DNA of 64,000 bases. It comes from an uncultured Pseudodesulfovibrio sp. Its GTDB lineage: Bacteria > Desulfobacterota > Desulfovibrionia > Desulfovibrionales > Desulfovibrionaceae. Each line of letters begins with the position of its first letter. The first letter of the stretch is position 1. The notes under the pieces are model-generated. The model was given only the letters and a program-made list of their open reading frames with translations, did no database searches and was not told the DNA's origin. The DNA lies in assembly GCF_963662885.1 (NCBI RefSeq), contig NZ_OY760059.1:1-64000 (forward strand), read 5' to 3'. Shown here piece by piece: positions 25,598-33,649 of the stretch. A program made the translations under genes and the position numbers.

Positions 25598-27235
25598 CTA
25601 CTTCGCCAATCTGGCGATGTCGGCCTCGCGGATTTCCTTGCGTTTGATCTTGCCCGAGATGGTCTTGGGCAGTTCGTCCACGTAGTCGATGACGCGCGGG
25701 TACTTGTAGGGCGCGGTCAGTTCGCGGACAAAGGCCTGGAGTTGCTTGGTCAGCTTCTCGTCGCCCTCGTAACCCGGCGCGAGCACCACCGTGGCCTTGA
25801 CCAACTGGCCGCGTACGTCGTCGGGCAGGCCGGTGACGGCGGCCTCGATGACCGCCTCGTGGGCCACCAGGGCGGACTCCACCTCGAACGGTCCGATGCG
25901 GTAGCCCGAGGATTTGATCAGGTCGTCGGTACGGCCCATGAACCAGAGGTAGCCGTCTTCGTCGGCCCAGGCCTTGTCGCCGGTGTGGTACCAGCCGTTG
26001 CACTTGACGCAGGCGGTCTTTTCCGGCTCGTCCATGTAGTTGTCGAACAGGCCGAGCACGGGCGACTCGATGTTGATGCAGATCTCGCCCTCCTCGCCCT
26101 GAGGCACCCTGTTGCCCTCCTCGTCCATGAGCGCGATGTCCCAACCGGGAACAGGCTTGCCGATGGAACCGGGCCGGGGCTCCATGAACTTGAAGGTGGC
26201 CACCTGCAGGGTGGTCTCGGTCTGACCGTAGCCCTCGAAAATGGGCATGCCCACGGCCTTTTCCCAGGCGTGGAAGACCGAGTCGTTGAGCAGCTCACCG
26301 GCCGTGGTGCAGTGGCGCAGGGACGAGAGGTCGTATTTGGAAAGATCCTCGCGCACCAGGAAGCGGTAGATGGTCGGCGGCGCGCAGAAGGTGGTGATCT
26401 TGTTGTCGGCCATGACCTGGAGCAGGTCGCCGGGGTGGAACTTGCCCCGGAAATCCCAGACAAAGATGATCGAACCGGCCATCCACTGGCCGTAGAACTT
26501 GCCCCAGACCGACTTGCCCCAGCCCGTGTCGGACACGGTCAGGTGCACGTCGCCTTCCTCAAGGTCATGCCACAGCGCGCCCGTGGTGTAATGGGACGCG
26601 GCGTACTTGTGGTTGTGCAGGACCATCTTGGGCAGGCCCGTGGTGCCGCTGGAAAAGAAGATGACCATGGGGTCGTTGCCACCCGGAGAGTCCGGGGTGC
26701 GCGGGAAGCTCGGGTCACCCGAGGCAAGTAGTTCGTCGTAGTCGAGCCAGCCGTTTTCGGCCTTGCCCTCCACCTGGACGAGCAGGTTCAGGCCGGGGCA
26801 GTCGGGCCGGGCCTTGTCCACCCGTTCCACGATGGAGTCCTCGCAGACCATGGTCGAGATACCCGCATAGTTGACGCGCTCGCGGATATCCTTCTTGGTC
26901 AGCAGGGATGGAGACGGGATGGGCACCGCGCCGATGCGGTGCAGGGCGAGCATGACCACCCAGTATTCCAGCCGCCGGTAGAGGATGACCATGACCCGGT
27001 CGCCCTTCTTCACACCCTTGGCCACCAGGGCATTGGCCAGCCGGGACGAGGACTCCTGAAAGAAGCCGAAATCCAGCTCACGCCTGTTGTAGTCGTCGTC
27101 CACATGGATCAGTGCCGGGGTCTTGGGGTCCTTGGCATCCAGGACGTCGAAGGCGAAGTTGAAGTCCTCGGGACACTCGGGCGTGAACCGCTCGCAAAAA
27201 TCCTTGTAATCGACGTATTCTTCTTTGGTAAACAT
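25598..27235 (-). CDS. Acyl-CoA synthetase (AMP-forming), MACS-like, copy 1
   Basis: The enzyme activates a carboxylic acid with ATP to an acyl-adenylate and then to the CoA thioester. The 545-residue protein has the P-loop motif FFSSGTTGLPKMVLH, the adenylate motif YGQTE, the hinge segment GYLWFMGRTDDLIKSSGYRIGP (here cut to the core GRTDDLIKSSGYRIGP), and the catalytic lysine near the C-terminus in PKTISGKIKRKEIR. The sequence most resembles medium-chain or benzoate-type enzymes, so aromatic or medium-chain acids are plausible substrates. It sits 96 bases downstream of its XRE-cupin regulator, and a second such pair lies upstream. Confidence 0.9.
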   Translation of the reverse strand: MFTKEEYVDYKDFCERFTPECPEDFNFAFDVLDAKDPKTPALIHVDDDYNRRELDFGFFQESSSRLANALVAKGVKKGDRVMVILYRRLEYWVVMLALHRIGAVPIPSPSLLTKKDIRERVNYAGISTMVCEDSIVERVDKARPDCPGLNLLVQVEGKAENGWLDYDELLASGDPSFPRTPDSPGGNDPMVIFFSSGTTGLPKMVLHNHKYAASHYTTGALWHDLEEGDVHLTVSDTGWGKSVWGKFYGQWMAGSIIFVWDFRGKFHPGDLLQVMADNKITTFCAPPTIYRFLVREDLSKYDLSSLRHCTTAGELLNDSVFHAWEKAVGMPIFEGYGQTETTLQVATFKFMEPRPGSIGKPVPGWDIALMDEEGNRVPQGEEGEICINIESPVLGLFDNYMDEPEKTACVKCNGWYHTGDKAWADEDGYLWFMGRTDDLIKSSGYRIGPFEVESALVAHEAVIEAAVTGLPDDVRGQLVKATVVLAPGYEGDEKLTKQLQAFVRELTAPYKYPRVIDYVDELPKTISGKIKRKEIREADIARLAK

Positions 27236-27331
27236 TTGTTATCTCCGTGATTCAGCTCAGTTCTCTTGATTTTTTCCGCAACAAAAATCGGTCAACCTTT
27301 TCCGGGCGGGTCGGGGGATTCCCGGCCAACC

Positions 27332-27880
27332 CTATAGAATCACGTCGAGAAAACGGACGGACTTGCCATCCAGACCGCGCAGGGCATGGGGCGTTTCCGA
27401 ATTGAAATAAAAGGAGTCGCCGGGTTCGACGATGATCGGCTCGCCGCCCAGTCGCACTTCGAGGCGGCCTTCGAGCACATAGATGAACTCCTGGCCGCGA
27501 TGGGAAGTCTCGATCATGTCCTCGCCGGACTTGGCCGGGACGACGATAAGAAAAGGCTCCATCTCGCGCCCGGCGAACTTGTAGCCCAGAGACTTGTAGT
27601 CGTAGTCCTTGCGCCGGTCCACGGCAAAGCCCTCGTCCTTGCGCACCAGCGAGTAGGACTTCAGGTGCGGCTCACGGCCGGAGATGAGCGTGGTCAGATC
27701 CACCCGGCACAACCGGGACACGTCGAGCAGGTACCCCACCGGGATCTCCACGGTCCCGGATTCGTAGGCCGTGACCTTTTCCTCGGACACGCCGAGCAGG
27801 TCGGCCATCTCCTTGGGCGTCCAGCCGACGCCCTCGCGCACGCCCACCAGACGGGGCGCGATATCCTTGTACTGTTCCAT
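27332..27880 (-). CDS. XRE-cupin transcriptional regulator, copy 1
   Basis: The 182-residue protein has an N-terminal helix-turn-helix (MADLLGVSEEKVTAYESGTV) and a C-terminal cupin (TSHRGQEFIYVLEGRLEVRL, then PGDSFYFNSETPHALRG). Such regulators bind a small ligand in the cupin. The ATG at 27880 has an AGGAGG site, so the longer upstream frame is not used. It is directly upstream of an acyl-CoA synthetase and probably controls it, perhaps sensing the acid or its CoA ester. Confidence 0.93.
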   Translation of the reverse strand: MEQYKDIAPRLVGVREGVGWTPKEMADLLGVSEEKVTAYESGTVEIPVGYLLDVSRLCRVDLTTLISGREPHLKSYSLVRKDEGFAVDRRKDYDYKSLGYKFAGREMEPFLIVVPAKSGEDMIETSHRGQEFIYVLEGRLEVRLGGEPIIVEPGDSFYFNSETPHALRGLDGKSVRFLDVIL

Positions 27881-28063
27881 TCCATACCTCCTGGAAAATG
27901 ATGACTCCGGCAGCAGGGCTCCACCCCGACCGGCCGGAACGGTCGCCGCACCTATGTGGCCAGGAACGACGGGACGTCCACATGGCCTACCTCTTGCCAG
28001 CGCGGGCGGCAAGAGGTTCCGGGGGGACCTCCTGCCGGAAGTCCCCCGTTTTTTACGCAATCG

Positions 28064-29704
28064 TTACGCGTCGGGCCACAATTCGGCGGCCATGTCGCGC
28101 AGCTTGTATTTCTGGATCTTGCCCGATGCGGTCATGGGGTAGGCGTCAACAAAGGTGACGTACTTGGGTATCTTGTACCGCGAGATCTTGCCCCGGCAGT
28201 AGTCGATGACATCCTCGACCTCGATATCCGCGTCGCCCTTGCGGATGACGAAGGCGCCACATTCCTCGCCGAACTTCTTGCTCGGCACGCCCGCCACCTG
28301 CACGTCCAGAACGCCGTCCATGGAGTAGAGGAACTCCTCGATCTCGCGCGGATAGATGTTCTCGCCGCCACGGATGATCATGTCCTTGAGACGGCCGGTG
28401 ATGGTCAGGTAGCCGTCCTCGTCCATGACGCCCAGGTCGCCCGAATGGAGCCAGCCGTCCTTGTCGATGGCGGCCTCGGTGGCCTTTTCATTGTTGTAGT
28501 AGCCTTTCATGACCAGGTAGCCCCGGCAGCAGACTTCGCCGACCACGCCCGGAGGACACTCCTCGTTGGTCTCGGGGTCCACCACACGGACCTCGACCTC
28601 GGGCATGGCCCGGCCAACGGTCTCGGTCATGTGCTTGAGCGAGTCGCCGACCACGGTCTGACTCATGACCGGGCTGGATTCGGTCAGCCCGTAACAGATG
28701 GTGATCTCGCGCATGTTCATCTTGTCGATGACCCGCTTCATGACCTCCACCGGACATGGCGAACCGGCCATGATGCCGGTGCGCAGCGACGAGTAGTCGA
28801 AACGGGTGAACAGCGGATGGTCGAGAATGGCGATATACATGGTCGGCACGCCGTACACGGCGGTACACCGCTCCTGATCGATGGCGGCCATGACGTCCAG
28901 CGGCACGAAGTCCTCCAGGATGACCATGGTCACCCCGTGGTTGACCGCGGCCATGACCCCGAGCACGCAGCCGAAGCAATGGAACAGGGGGACGGTCAGG
29001 CAGAGCCGGTCTCCGGCCGTGAACTTCTGGTTCGCGCCGATCCAGTAGCCGTTGTTGACGATGTTGTAGTGGGTCAGCTGCACGCCCTTGGGGAACCCGG
29101 TGGTGCCCGAAGTGTACTGCATGTTGACCACGTCGTGCGGGTCGAGCTGGGCCTGGCGTTCTGCGTACTGCTCGTCCGTGACCATGGCGGCCATGGCCTG
29201 CAGCTCGGGGATGGAGTACATGCCCCGGTGCTTCTGGTGGCCGAGGTAGAAGACCCGCTTCAGGTGCGGGAACTTTTCGGTGGCGAGCTGTCCGCGCTCC
29301 TGGGTGCGCAGTTCCGGGATCAGCTCGTAGGTGGTTGTCAGATAGTCGTGGTCCCGGTACTGGCCGATGATGAACAGGTTCTCGGTCTCGGAGTGCTGGA
29401 GCAGATATTCCAGCTCATGGGAACGGTAGTGGGTGTTGACCGTGAGCAGGACCGCCCCGATCTTGGCCGTGGCGAACTGCAACGCCACCCAGTAAGGCAC
29501 GTTGTTGGCCCATACGGCCACCTTCTCGCCCTTTTTCACGCCCAACCCCATCAGCCCCTTGGCGATGGTGTCGGTCAGGTCGTCGAACTCGGCATAGGTC
29601 AGGCGAAAGTCGCGGTCCACGTAGACCACGGCCTCGTTGTCCGGGTATTTTTCAGCGGTTTCCTTCAGCAGGTTGCCGAGGGTGATTTCTCGAAGTGCGC
29701 TCAT
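28064..29704 (-). CDS. Acyl-CoA synthetase (AMP-forming), FadD-like, copy 2
   Basis: The 546-residue enzyme has the P-loop motif YTSGTTGFPKGVQLTH, the adenylate motif YGLTESSP, the segment GWLHSGDLGVMDEDGYL, the hinge GRLKDMIIRGGENIYP and the catalytic lysine in TASGKIQKYKLRD. It differs from copy 1 in motif detail and so probably in substrate. It begins 9 bases after its own XRE-cupin gene, which argues for one transcript. Confidence 0.92.
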   Translation of the reverse strand: MSALREITLGNLLKETAEKYPDNEAVVYVDRDFRLTYAEFDDLTDTIAKGLMGLGVKKGEKVAVWANNVPYWVALQFATAKIGAVLLTVNTHYRSHELEYLLQHSETENLFIIGQYRDHDYLTTTYELIPELRTQERGQLATEKFPHLKRVFYLGHQKHRGMYSIPELQAMAAMVTDEQYAERQAQLDPHDVVNMQYTSGTTGFPKGVQLTHYNIVNNGYWIGANQKFTAGDRLCLTVPLFHCFGCVLGVMAAVNHGVTMVILEDFVPLDVMAAIDQERCTAVYGVPTMYIAILDHPLFTRFDYSSLRTGIMAGSPCPVEVMKRVIDKMNMREITICYGLTESSPVMSQTVVGDSLKHMTETVGRAMPEVEVRVVDPETNEECPPGVVGEVCCRGYLVMKGYYNNEKATEAAIDKDGWLHSGDLGVMDEDGYLTITGRLKDMIIRGGENIYPREIEEFLYSMDGVLDVQVAGVPSKKFGEECGAFVIRKGDADIEVEDVIDYCRGKISRYKIPKYVTFVDAYPMTASGKIQKYKLRDMAAELWPDA

Positions 29705-29713
29705 ACACCCTCC

Positions 29714-30274
29714 TTATTCCGGGAAATACAGGACGGCGTAGATTTCGGCCTTTTCCGCTCCCCCGCAGGCCACGTTGTGGGGCACGATGGAGTTGAAATA
29801 GATGGAGTCGCCGGGTTCGAGGATCTGTTCCTCCTGCCCGTAGCGCACCCGCAGCTTGCCGGAATGGACCACGATGAACTCCTCGCCCTCGTGGGAAGAG
29901 AGGGCGTCGTCCTTACAGGACTCGGGCAGCAGCTCGACAAAGAACGGCTCCATGTGGCGGTCGGTCTTGCCTTTGCCTAAGGAGTGGAAGATCAGCCCGG
30001 TCTCCTTGCCGTCCGGGTGCATGACCAATTCCTCCTCGCGCTCGGCCAGTCGGGTGATCAGAGGATCGCTGGAGACCTGATCGTCCAGGAAGGTTCCCAA
30101 TCGTACGCCTAGGGCTCGGGCCAGCTTAACCAGGGGCCGCAGGGAAGGATACATATCCTCCTCTTCCACGGCACGGATGAAGTCCTCGGACAGGGTGGTT
30201 CTGTTGGACAGATCCTCGATGCTCAGATTCTGCTTCTCACGATAGGCGCGAATCCTCTTCCCGATAGTACTCAT
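29714..30274 (-). CDS. XRE-cupin transcriptional regulator, copy 2
   Basis: The 186-residue protein has an N-terminal helix-turn-helix (YREKQNLSIEDLSNRTTLSE) and a C-terminal cupin (SSHEGEEFIVVHSGKLRVRY, then EPGDSIYFNSIVPHNVACGG). The plan matches copy 1. It is the first gene of this minus-strand run and faces the TPR gene, so its promoter and probable autoregulatory site lie within 30275-30457. Confidence 0.93.
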   Translation of the reverse strand: MSTIGKRIRAYREKQNLSIEDLSNRTTLSEDFIRAVEEEDMYPSLRPLVKLARALGVRLGTFLDDQVSSDPLITRLAEREEELVMHPDGKETGLIFHSLGKGKTDRHMEPFFVELLPESCKDDALSSHEGEEFIVVHSGKLRVRYGQEEQILEPGDSIYFNSIVPHNVACGGAEKAEIYAVLYFPE

Positions 30275-30457
30275 GTGATTTTCTCCGTTGTCGATGGCAC
30301 AAATGCTGGCGCAGGGACTCTTCCGATGCTGACAAAACCGTCGGGGACGGACTGTCGCTCATGCCTGTAGCGGATAAAAGGAAAATTGTCACCATTGGGG
30401 AAAACCATTCGACTCAACCATTAGACGGGTTGCCATCCGAATGGGGCGAGTGTATTT

Positions 30458-31330
30458 ATGACATTGTCCCTTTTTTTGAGAACGAGAGGCTATGCCGTGA
30501 CCGCCGATGAAATTCTGACACTGGGCCCCAGCCCCAAGAAAAAATCCTCCGCACGAGGCAGGAAACGCTCCAAGACTCCCGCCGACGTCCGTGTGGAGAA
30601 GATTTCCGGCGCGTTTTCCACCGAGTCCACCGCCCAGGTGGGCACCGGCGCCACACAGCGCAAGGTGATGCAGAAGGCCTACTGGTTTGCCGAGGAAGGC
30701 GAGCCCGACAAGGACGGGACCCGCGTGATACTGGTCCAGCCCCTGAACAGCAACAACGTCCCCACGGGCAACAAGGAGCCGGTCCTCCTGCCTGAATTTC
30801 TGTCCCGGTTCAGCGCGGAAATCGAGTTCTATCAGACCGAAGTCTTCCCGCGCATGATTGAACTCAAGGAAACCATCGTCCGGGCCGAGGGACAGCGCGA
30901 CCAGGGAGCCTTCTACTCCGCCCAGTTCGAATACGAGTCCGCCCTGGGGATCGATCTGCACAACGTCCGGGCCAACTTCGGCCTGGGGCTGACCTATCTG
31001 TCCAGAGGCGAAACAGCCAAGGCCGAAGACATCTTCAAACGCCTGGTCGCTCTGGACGCAGCCTTTGCCCCGGAACACAAGCACCTGTTCAACGAGTTCG
31101 GCATCAGCCTGCGCAAGTCCGGACTTACGACCCAGGCGGTCGAGTACTACTCCAGAGCGCTGGACATCACGGAAGACGACGAGAACCTGTTCTACAACAT
31201 CGCCCGGGCCTATTGCGAACGCGGCGACGAGGCCGAATGCAGGGAGAACCTGCAGCGGGCCCTGGATCTCGACCCGAACATGGACGTGGCCCTGCGCTTC
31301 ATGGCGTTCCTCGACGGTAAAGCGGGCTAA
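30458..31330 (+). CDS. Tetratricopeptide-repeat protein
   Basis: The 290-residue protein has no signal peptide. After a basic, Ser/Lys-rich N-terminus come at least three TPR units: AFYSAQFEYESALGIDLHN with the next helix, HLFNEFGISLRKSGLTTQAV, and YSRALDITEDDENLFYNIAR with AYCERGDEAECREN. TPRs bind protein partners. The start is uncertain: ATG at 30458 has only a weak site, while the in-frame GTG at 30497 follows GAGAGG. It lies 5 bases before the FetA-like gene, so it likely belongs to that operon. Confidence 0.75.
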   Translation: MTLSLFLRTRGYAVTADEILTLGPSPKKKSSARGRKRSKTPADVRVEKISGAFSTESTAQVGTGATQRKVMQKAYWFAEEGEPDKDGTRVILVQPLNSNNVPTGNKEPVLLPEFLSRFSAEIEFYQTEVFPRMIELKETIVRAEGQRDQGAFYSAQFEYESALGIDLHNVRANFGLGLTYLSRGETAKAEDIFKRLVALDAAFAPEHKHLFNEFGISLRKSGLTTQAVEYYSRALDITEDDENLFYNIARAYCERGDEAECRENLQRALDLDPNMDVALRFMAFLDGKAG

Positions 31331-31335
31331 AGTCC

Positions 31336-31989
31336 ATGTCCCTCACCCTGGATCGTGTATCCTTCGCGTATCCGGACGGCCCGGCCATCCTCGAAGACGC
31401 TTCGCTCACGCTTTCCTCGGGCGGCTACCATCTCCTGCGCGGCCCGTCCGGCTCAGGCAAGTCCACCCTGCTGCGCTTGCTCTGCCGCCTGGAAGAAATC
31501 CAGACCGGGACCATTTGCTACAAGGGCATGTCCATCAGCGACATTTCCCCGGCGGAGTTGCGCCGCTGCGTGGCCTACGTGCAGCAGCTGCCCACCCTGT
31601 TGCCCGGCACGGTGCGCGACAACCTGCTTTTGCCCTTCACATTCAAGGCCAACGCGCGGCTCACCCCGCCCTCGGACGTGGAGATGGCCGCGCAGCTGTC
31701 CGGCCTGCTCCTGAACGGAGTGACCCTGGACTCCCCCGCCGACAAGCTCTCCGTGGGGCAGGCCCAGCGGATCTGTCTGACCCGCTCCCTGCTCCTGTCG
31801 CCGGAAGTGGTCCTTCTGGACGAACCCACCGCGTCCCTGGACGCCCACTCGGCCCAGGTCGTTCTGGACCGCACCAAGGGACTGACCGAAAGCGGCGTGA
31901 CCGTGGTCATGATCTCGCACTCCGAGACCGTGCCCGAAGGCGTGACCCACTACATTTCCCTGGAAAACAAAAGGCTGAATCTGGAATGA
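31336..31989 (+). CDS. fetA: ABC transporter ATPase, FetA/YbbL type
   Basis: The 217-residue ATPase has Walker A (GPSGSGKST), a Q-loop (YVQQLPTLLP), the signature LSVGQAQR and Walker B VVLLDEPTASLD. With the next gene it forms the FetAB-type system, an iron exporter linked to oxidative-stress resistance in E. coli. The two genes overlap by 4 bases (ATGA), typical of translational coupling. Confidence 0.9.
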   Translation: MSLTLDRVSFAYPDGPAILEDASLTLSSGGYHLLRGPSGSGKSTLLRLLCRLEEIQTGTICYKGMSISDISPAELRRCVAYVQQLPTLLPGTVRDNLLLPFTFKANARLTPPSDVEMAAQLSGLLLNGVTLDSPADKLSVGQAQRICLTRSLLLSPEVVLLDEPTASLDAHSAQVVLDRTKGLTESGVTVVMISHSETVPEGVTHYISLENKRLNLE

Positions 31990-32768
31990 CCGCGCACATC
32001 ATCGAGATAGGCCCGCTGCAGCTGGCACTCTGCCTCGGATTCGTGCTCCTGGCCGGCGCGACGTCGTTCGTCCAGAAGCTCGGTCTGGGCCGCGATCTGG
32101 CCGTGGGCACGGTACGCACCTTCGCCCAGCTTTTTCTCATGGGCTATGTCCTCAAGTTCGTCTTCCAGGTGCATATTTCCTGGCTGGTCCTGCTTTTGTA
32201 CGCCTTCATGGTCGCCGCCGCCGTGCAGATCATCCGCGGGCGGGTCAAGGAGCGGACCATCCCCTTTGTGGTCCCCACCTTTTTGTCCATGCTCGTCTCC
32301 TACTCCCTGGTCACCATGGTGGTCACCGGGGTTATCGTGGGCGCCAGGCCGTGGTGGACGCCGCAGTACTACATCCCCCTTGCGGGCATGATCGTGGGCA
32401 ATTCCATGACCGCCATCTCCATCTGCCTGGATCGGCTCTTTTCGGACCTCAAGGCGCGGCGCAACGAAGTGGAGATGAAGCTCGCGCTGGGCGCGGATTA
32501 TCGCGAGGCGTCCAGAGAGATCATGGCCGGGGCCATTCGCTCGGGCATGATCCCGTCCATCAACTCCCTCATGGCCGTGGGGCTGGTATCCCTGCCCGGG
32601 ATGATGACCGGCCAGATTCTGTCCGGTACCGACCCGCTCATCGCCATCCGTTACCAGATCGTGGTCATGTTGATGCTTGTCGCTTCCACCGCTCTGGGTG
32701 CGCTGATCGTCACCAATCTGGTGCGCAAGCGGTGTTTCTCGAAAGGGCAGCAACTGCTGCTCCGGTAA
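31986..32768 (+). CDS. fetB: ABC transporter permease, FetB/YbbM type
   Basis: The 260-residue membrane protein has about seven hydrophobic segments and the family signatures LPLAG-like YIPLAGMIVGNSMTAISI, EMKLALGADYREAS and VSLPGMMTGQILSGTDP. It is the UPF0014 permease partner of the preceding ATPase. The start ATG overlaps the fetA stop. The rest of the downstream intergenic region holds a large repeat. Confidence 0.92.
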   Translation: MTAHIIEIGPLQLALCLGFVLLAGATSFVQKLGLGRDLAVGTVRTFAQLFLMGYVLKFVFQVHISWLVLLLYAFMVAAAVQIIRGRVKERTIPFVVPTFLSMLVSYSLVTMVVTGVIVGARPWWTPQYYIPLAGMIVGNSMTAISICLDRLFSDLKARRNEVEMKLALGADYREASREIMAGAIRSGMIPSINSLMAVGLVSLPGMMTGQILSGTDPLIAIRYQIVVMLMLVASTALGALIVTNLVRKRCFSKGQQLLLR

Positions 32769-32855
32769 GCGTCCTTTTTCCGCTCGGCGCGGGAAGCTCC
32801 TCCCGGCTTGAGTTGTCTGCGATATCGGCAAGTTGTCGATTGCTCCCTGTGTGCT

Positions 32856-33557
32856 GAAGAACGCGGCTGCGCCGCGAGAGCCGCTGTGTGGGGCTGAAGC
32901 CCCACACAATTCTCCATGCCCTCCCGGCGGGGTCCATTTTTTTGCTGGCCCAAAAAAATAGACGAAAAAAAGGGCCTTGGAGGGTTGGGCGACGCCCGGA
33001 GATCGGTGCATAAGAATCTGATCGATTCGGGTCGGCTCCCGATTCAAGGCTAGCTGCGCTCGCTATGAATCGAAGAGCCGCCGCCCCTCATCGTCAGCTT
33101 CTAATGCCCCGATCAAGGGCTCGTTTGGGTGAGGGGAAGAGGTGCGGAGGGCTGCGGGAGAGCTTGCCTTGGCGCGGGGCTATGGGAGCCGCTGTCGGAC
33201 GTGGGCGTCCGAGACGCTCCATGGTTGCAGTAGTGAACTCCTGCCGGTCCTTACGACAAGCCCAACGCGGCAGCCCGGTCCCTTCATGCGGAGGGCAGCA
33301 ATCGGCAGCGGGCCTTAGAGCCCGTTTCCGGCGGCGAAGCGCAGGCCGGATCGCGTCTGCGAAGCAGACCTTCGATCCGGACAGCGAAAGCCGCCTACGG
33401 GCTCTTGGGTCCGCTGACGCGCACACGCACCACAGCGCAGTTTTTGCTTCCTTTTTTCTGCGCCAGCAAAAAAGGAAGTCGCTGTAAAAGCGAAATCAAT
33501 AATTAGGGTGAACAGCCAAAAGCCCCGACGCGGATGCGCGGCCATTTCTCAGCGCAC
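32856..33557. repeat. Approximately 700-bp structured repeat, copy A
   Basis: This region aligns over almost its whole length, in reverse orientation, with 54457-55161. Conserved hairpins include TGTGTGGGGC-TGAA-GCCCCACACA (32885-32908), the nested stem CCGGATCG/CGATCCGG with GTCTGC/GCAGAC inside (33346-33380), and CTTCCTTTTTT/AAAAAAGGAAG (33447-33478). An open frame of 127-140 codons also aligns in both copies. But the differences between copies change the encoded residue in most places, so protein coding looks unlikely. It may be a mobile or structural element, or a non-coding RNA. Confidence 0.8.
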
Positions 33558-33624
33558 AAAAAAGCCCGACGCCAGGCGTCATCTACAACCCCGTCGCGGA
33601 TGCGCGGAAAATCCCCCGAGCTCC

Positions 33625-33647
33625 AAAAGGCCCGCCGCAGGCGGCCC
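33625..33647 (-). terminator. Likely terminator of the glycosyltransferase gene
   Basis: On the minus strand a GGCCGCC/GGCGGGCC stem with one bulge is followed by TTTT, close behind the stop codon. Confidence 0.5.
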
Positions 33648-33649
33648 CA

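Noticed and set aside
28021..28050. Terminator between acyl-CoA synthetase 2 and XRE-cupin 1
   Set aside because: GGGGGAC and GTCCCCC pair, but the T-run is on the strand opposite to the genes, so it cannot end their transcript in the usual way.
33065..33487. 140-codon frame inside repeat copy A (with a 127-codon counterpart in copy B)
   Set aside because: Differences between the copies change residues in most codons compared, the composition is Arg/Ser-rich, and no ribosome site is evident. A protein is not excluded, but the hairpins explain the conservation better.
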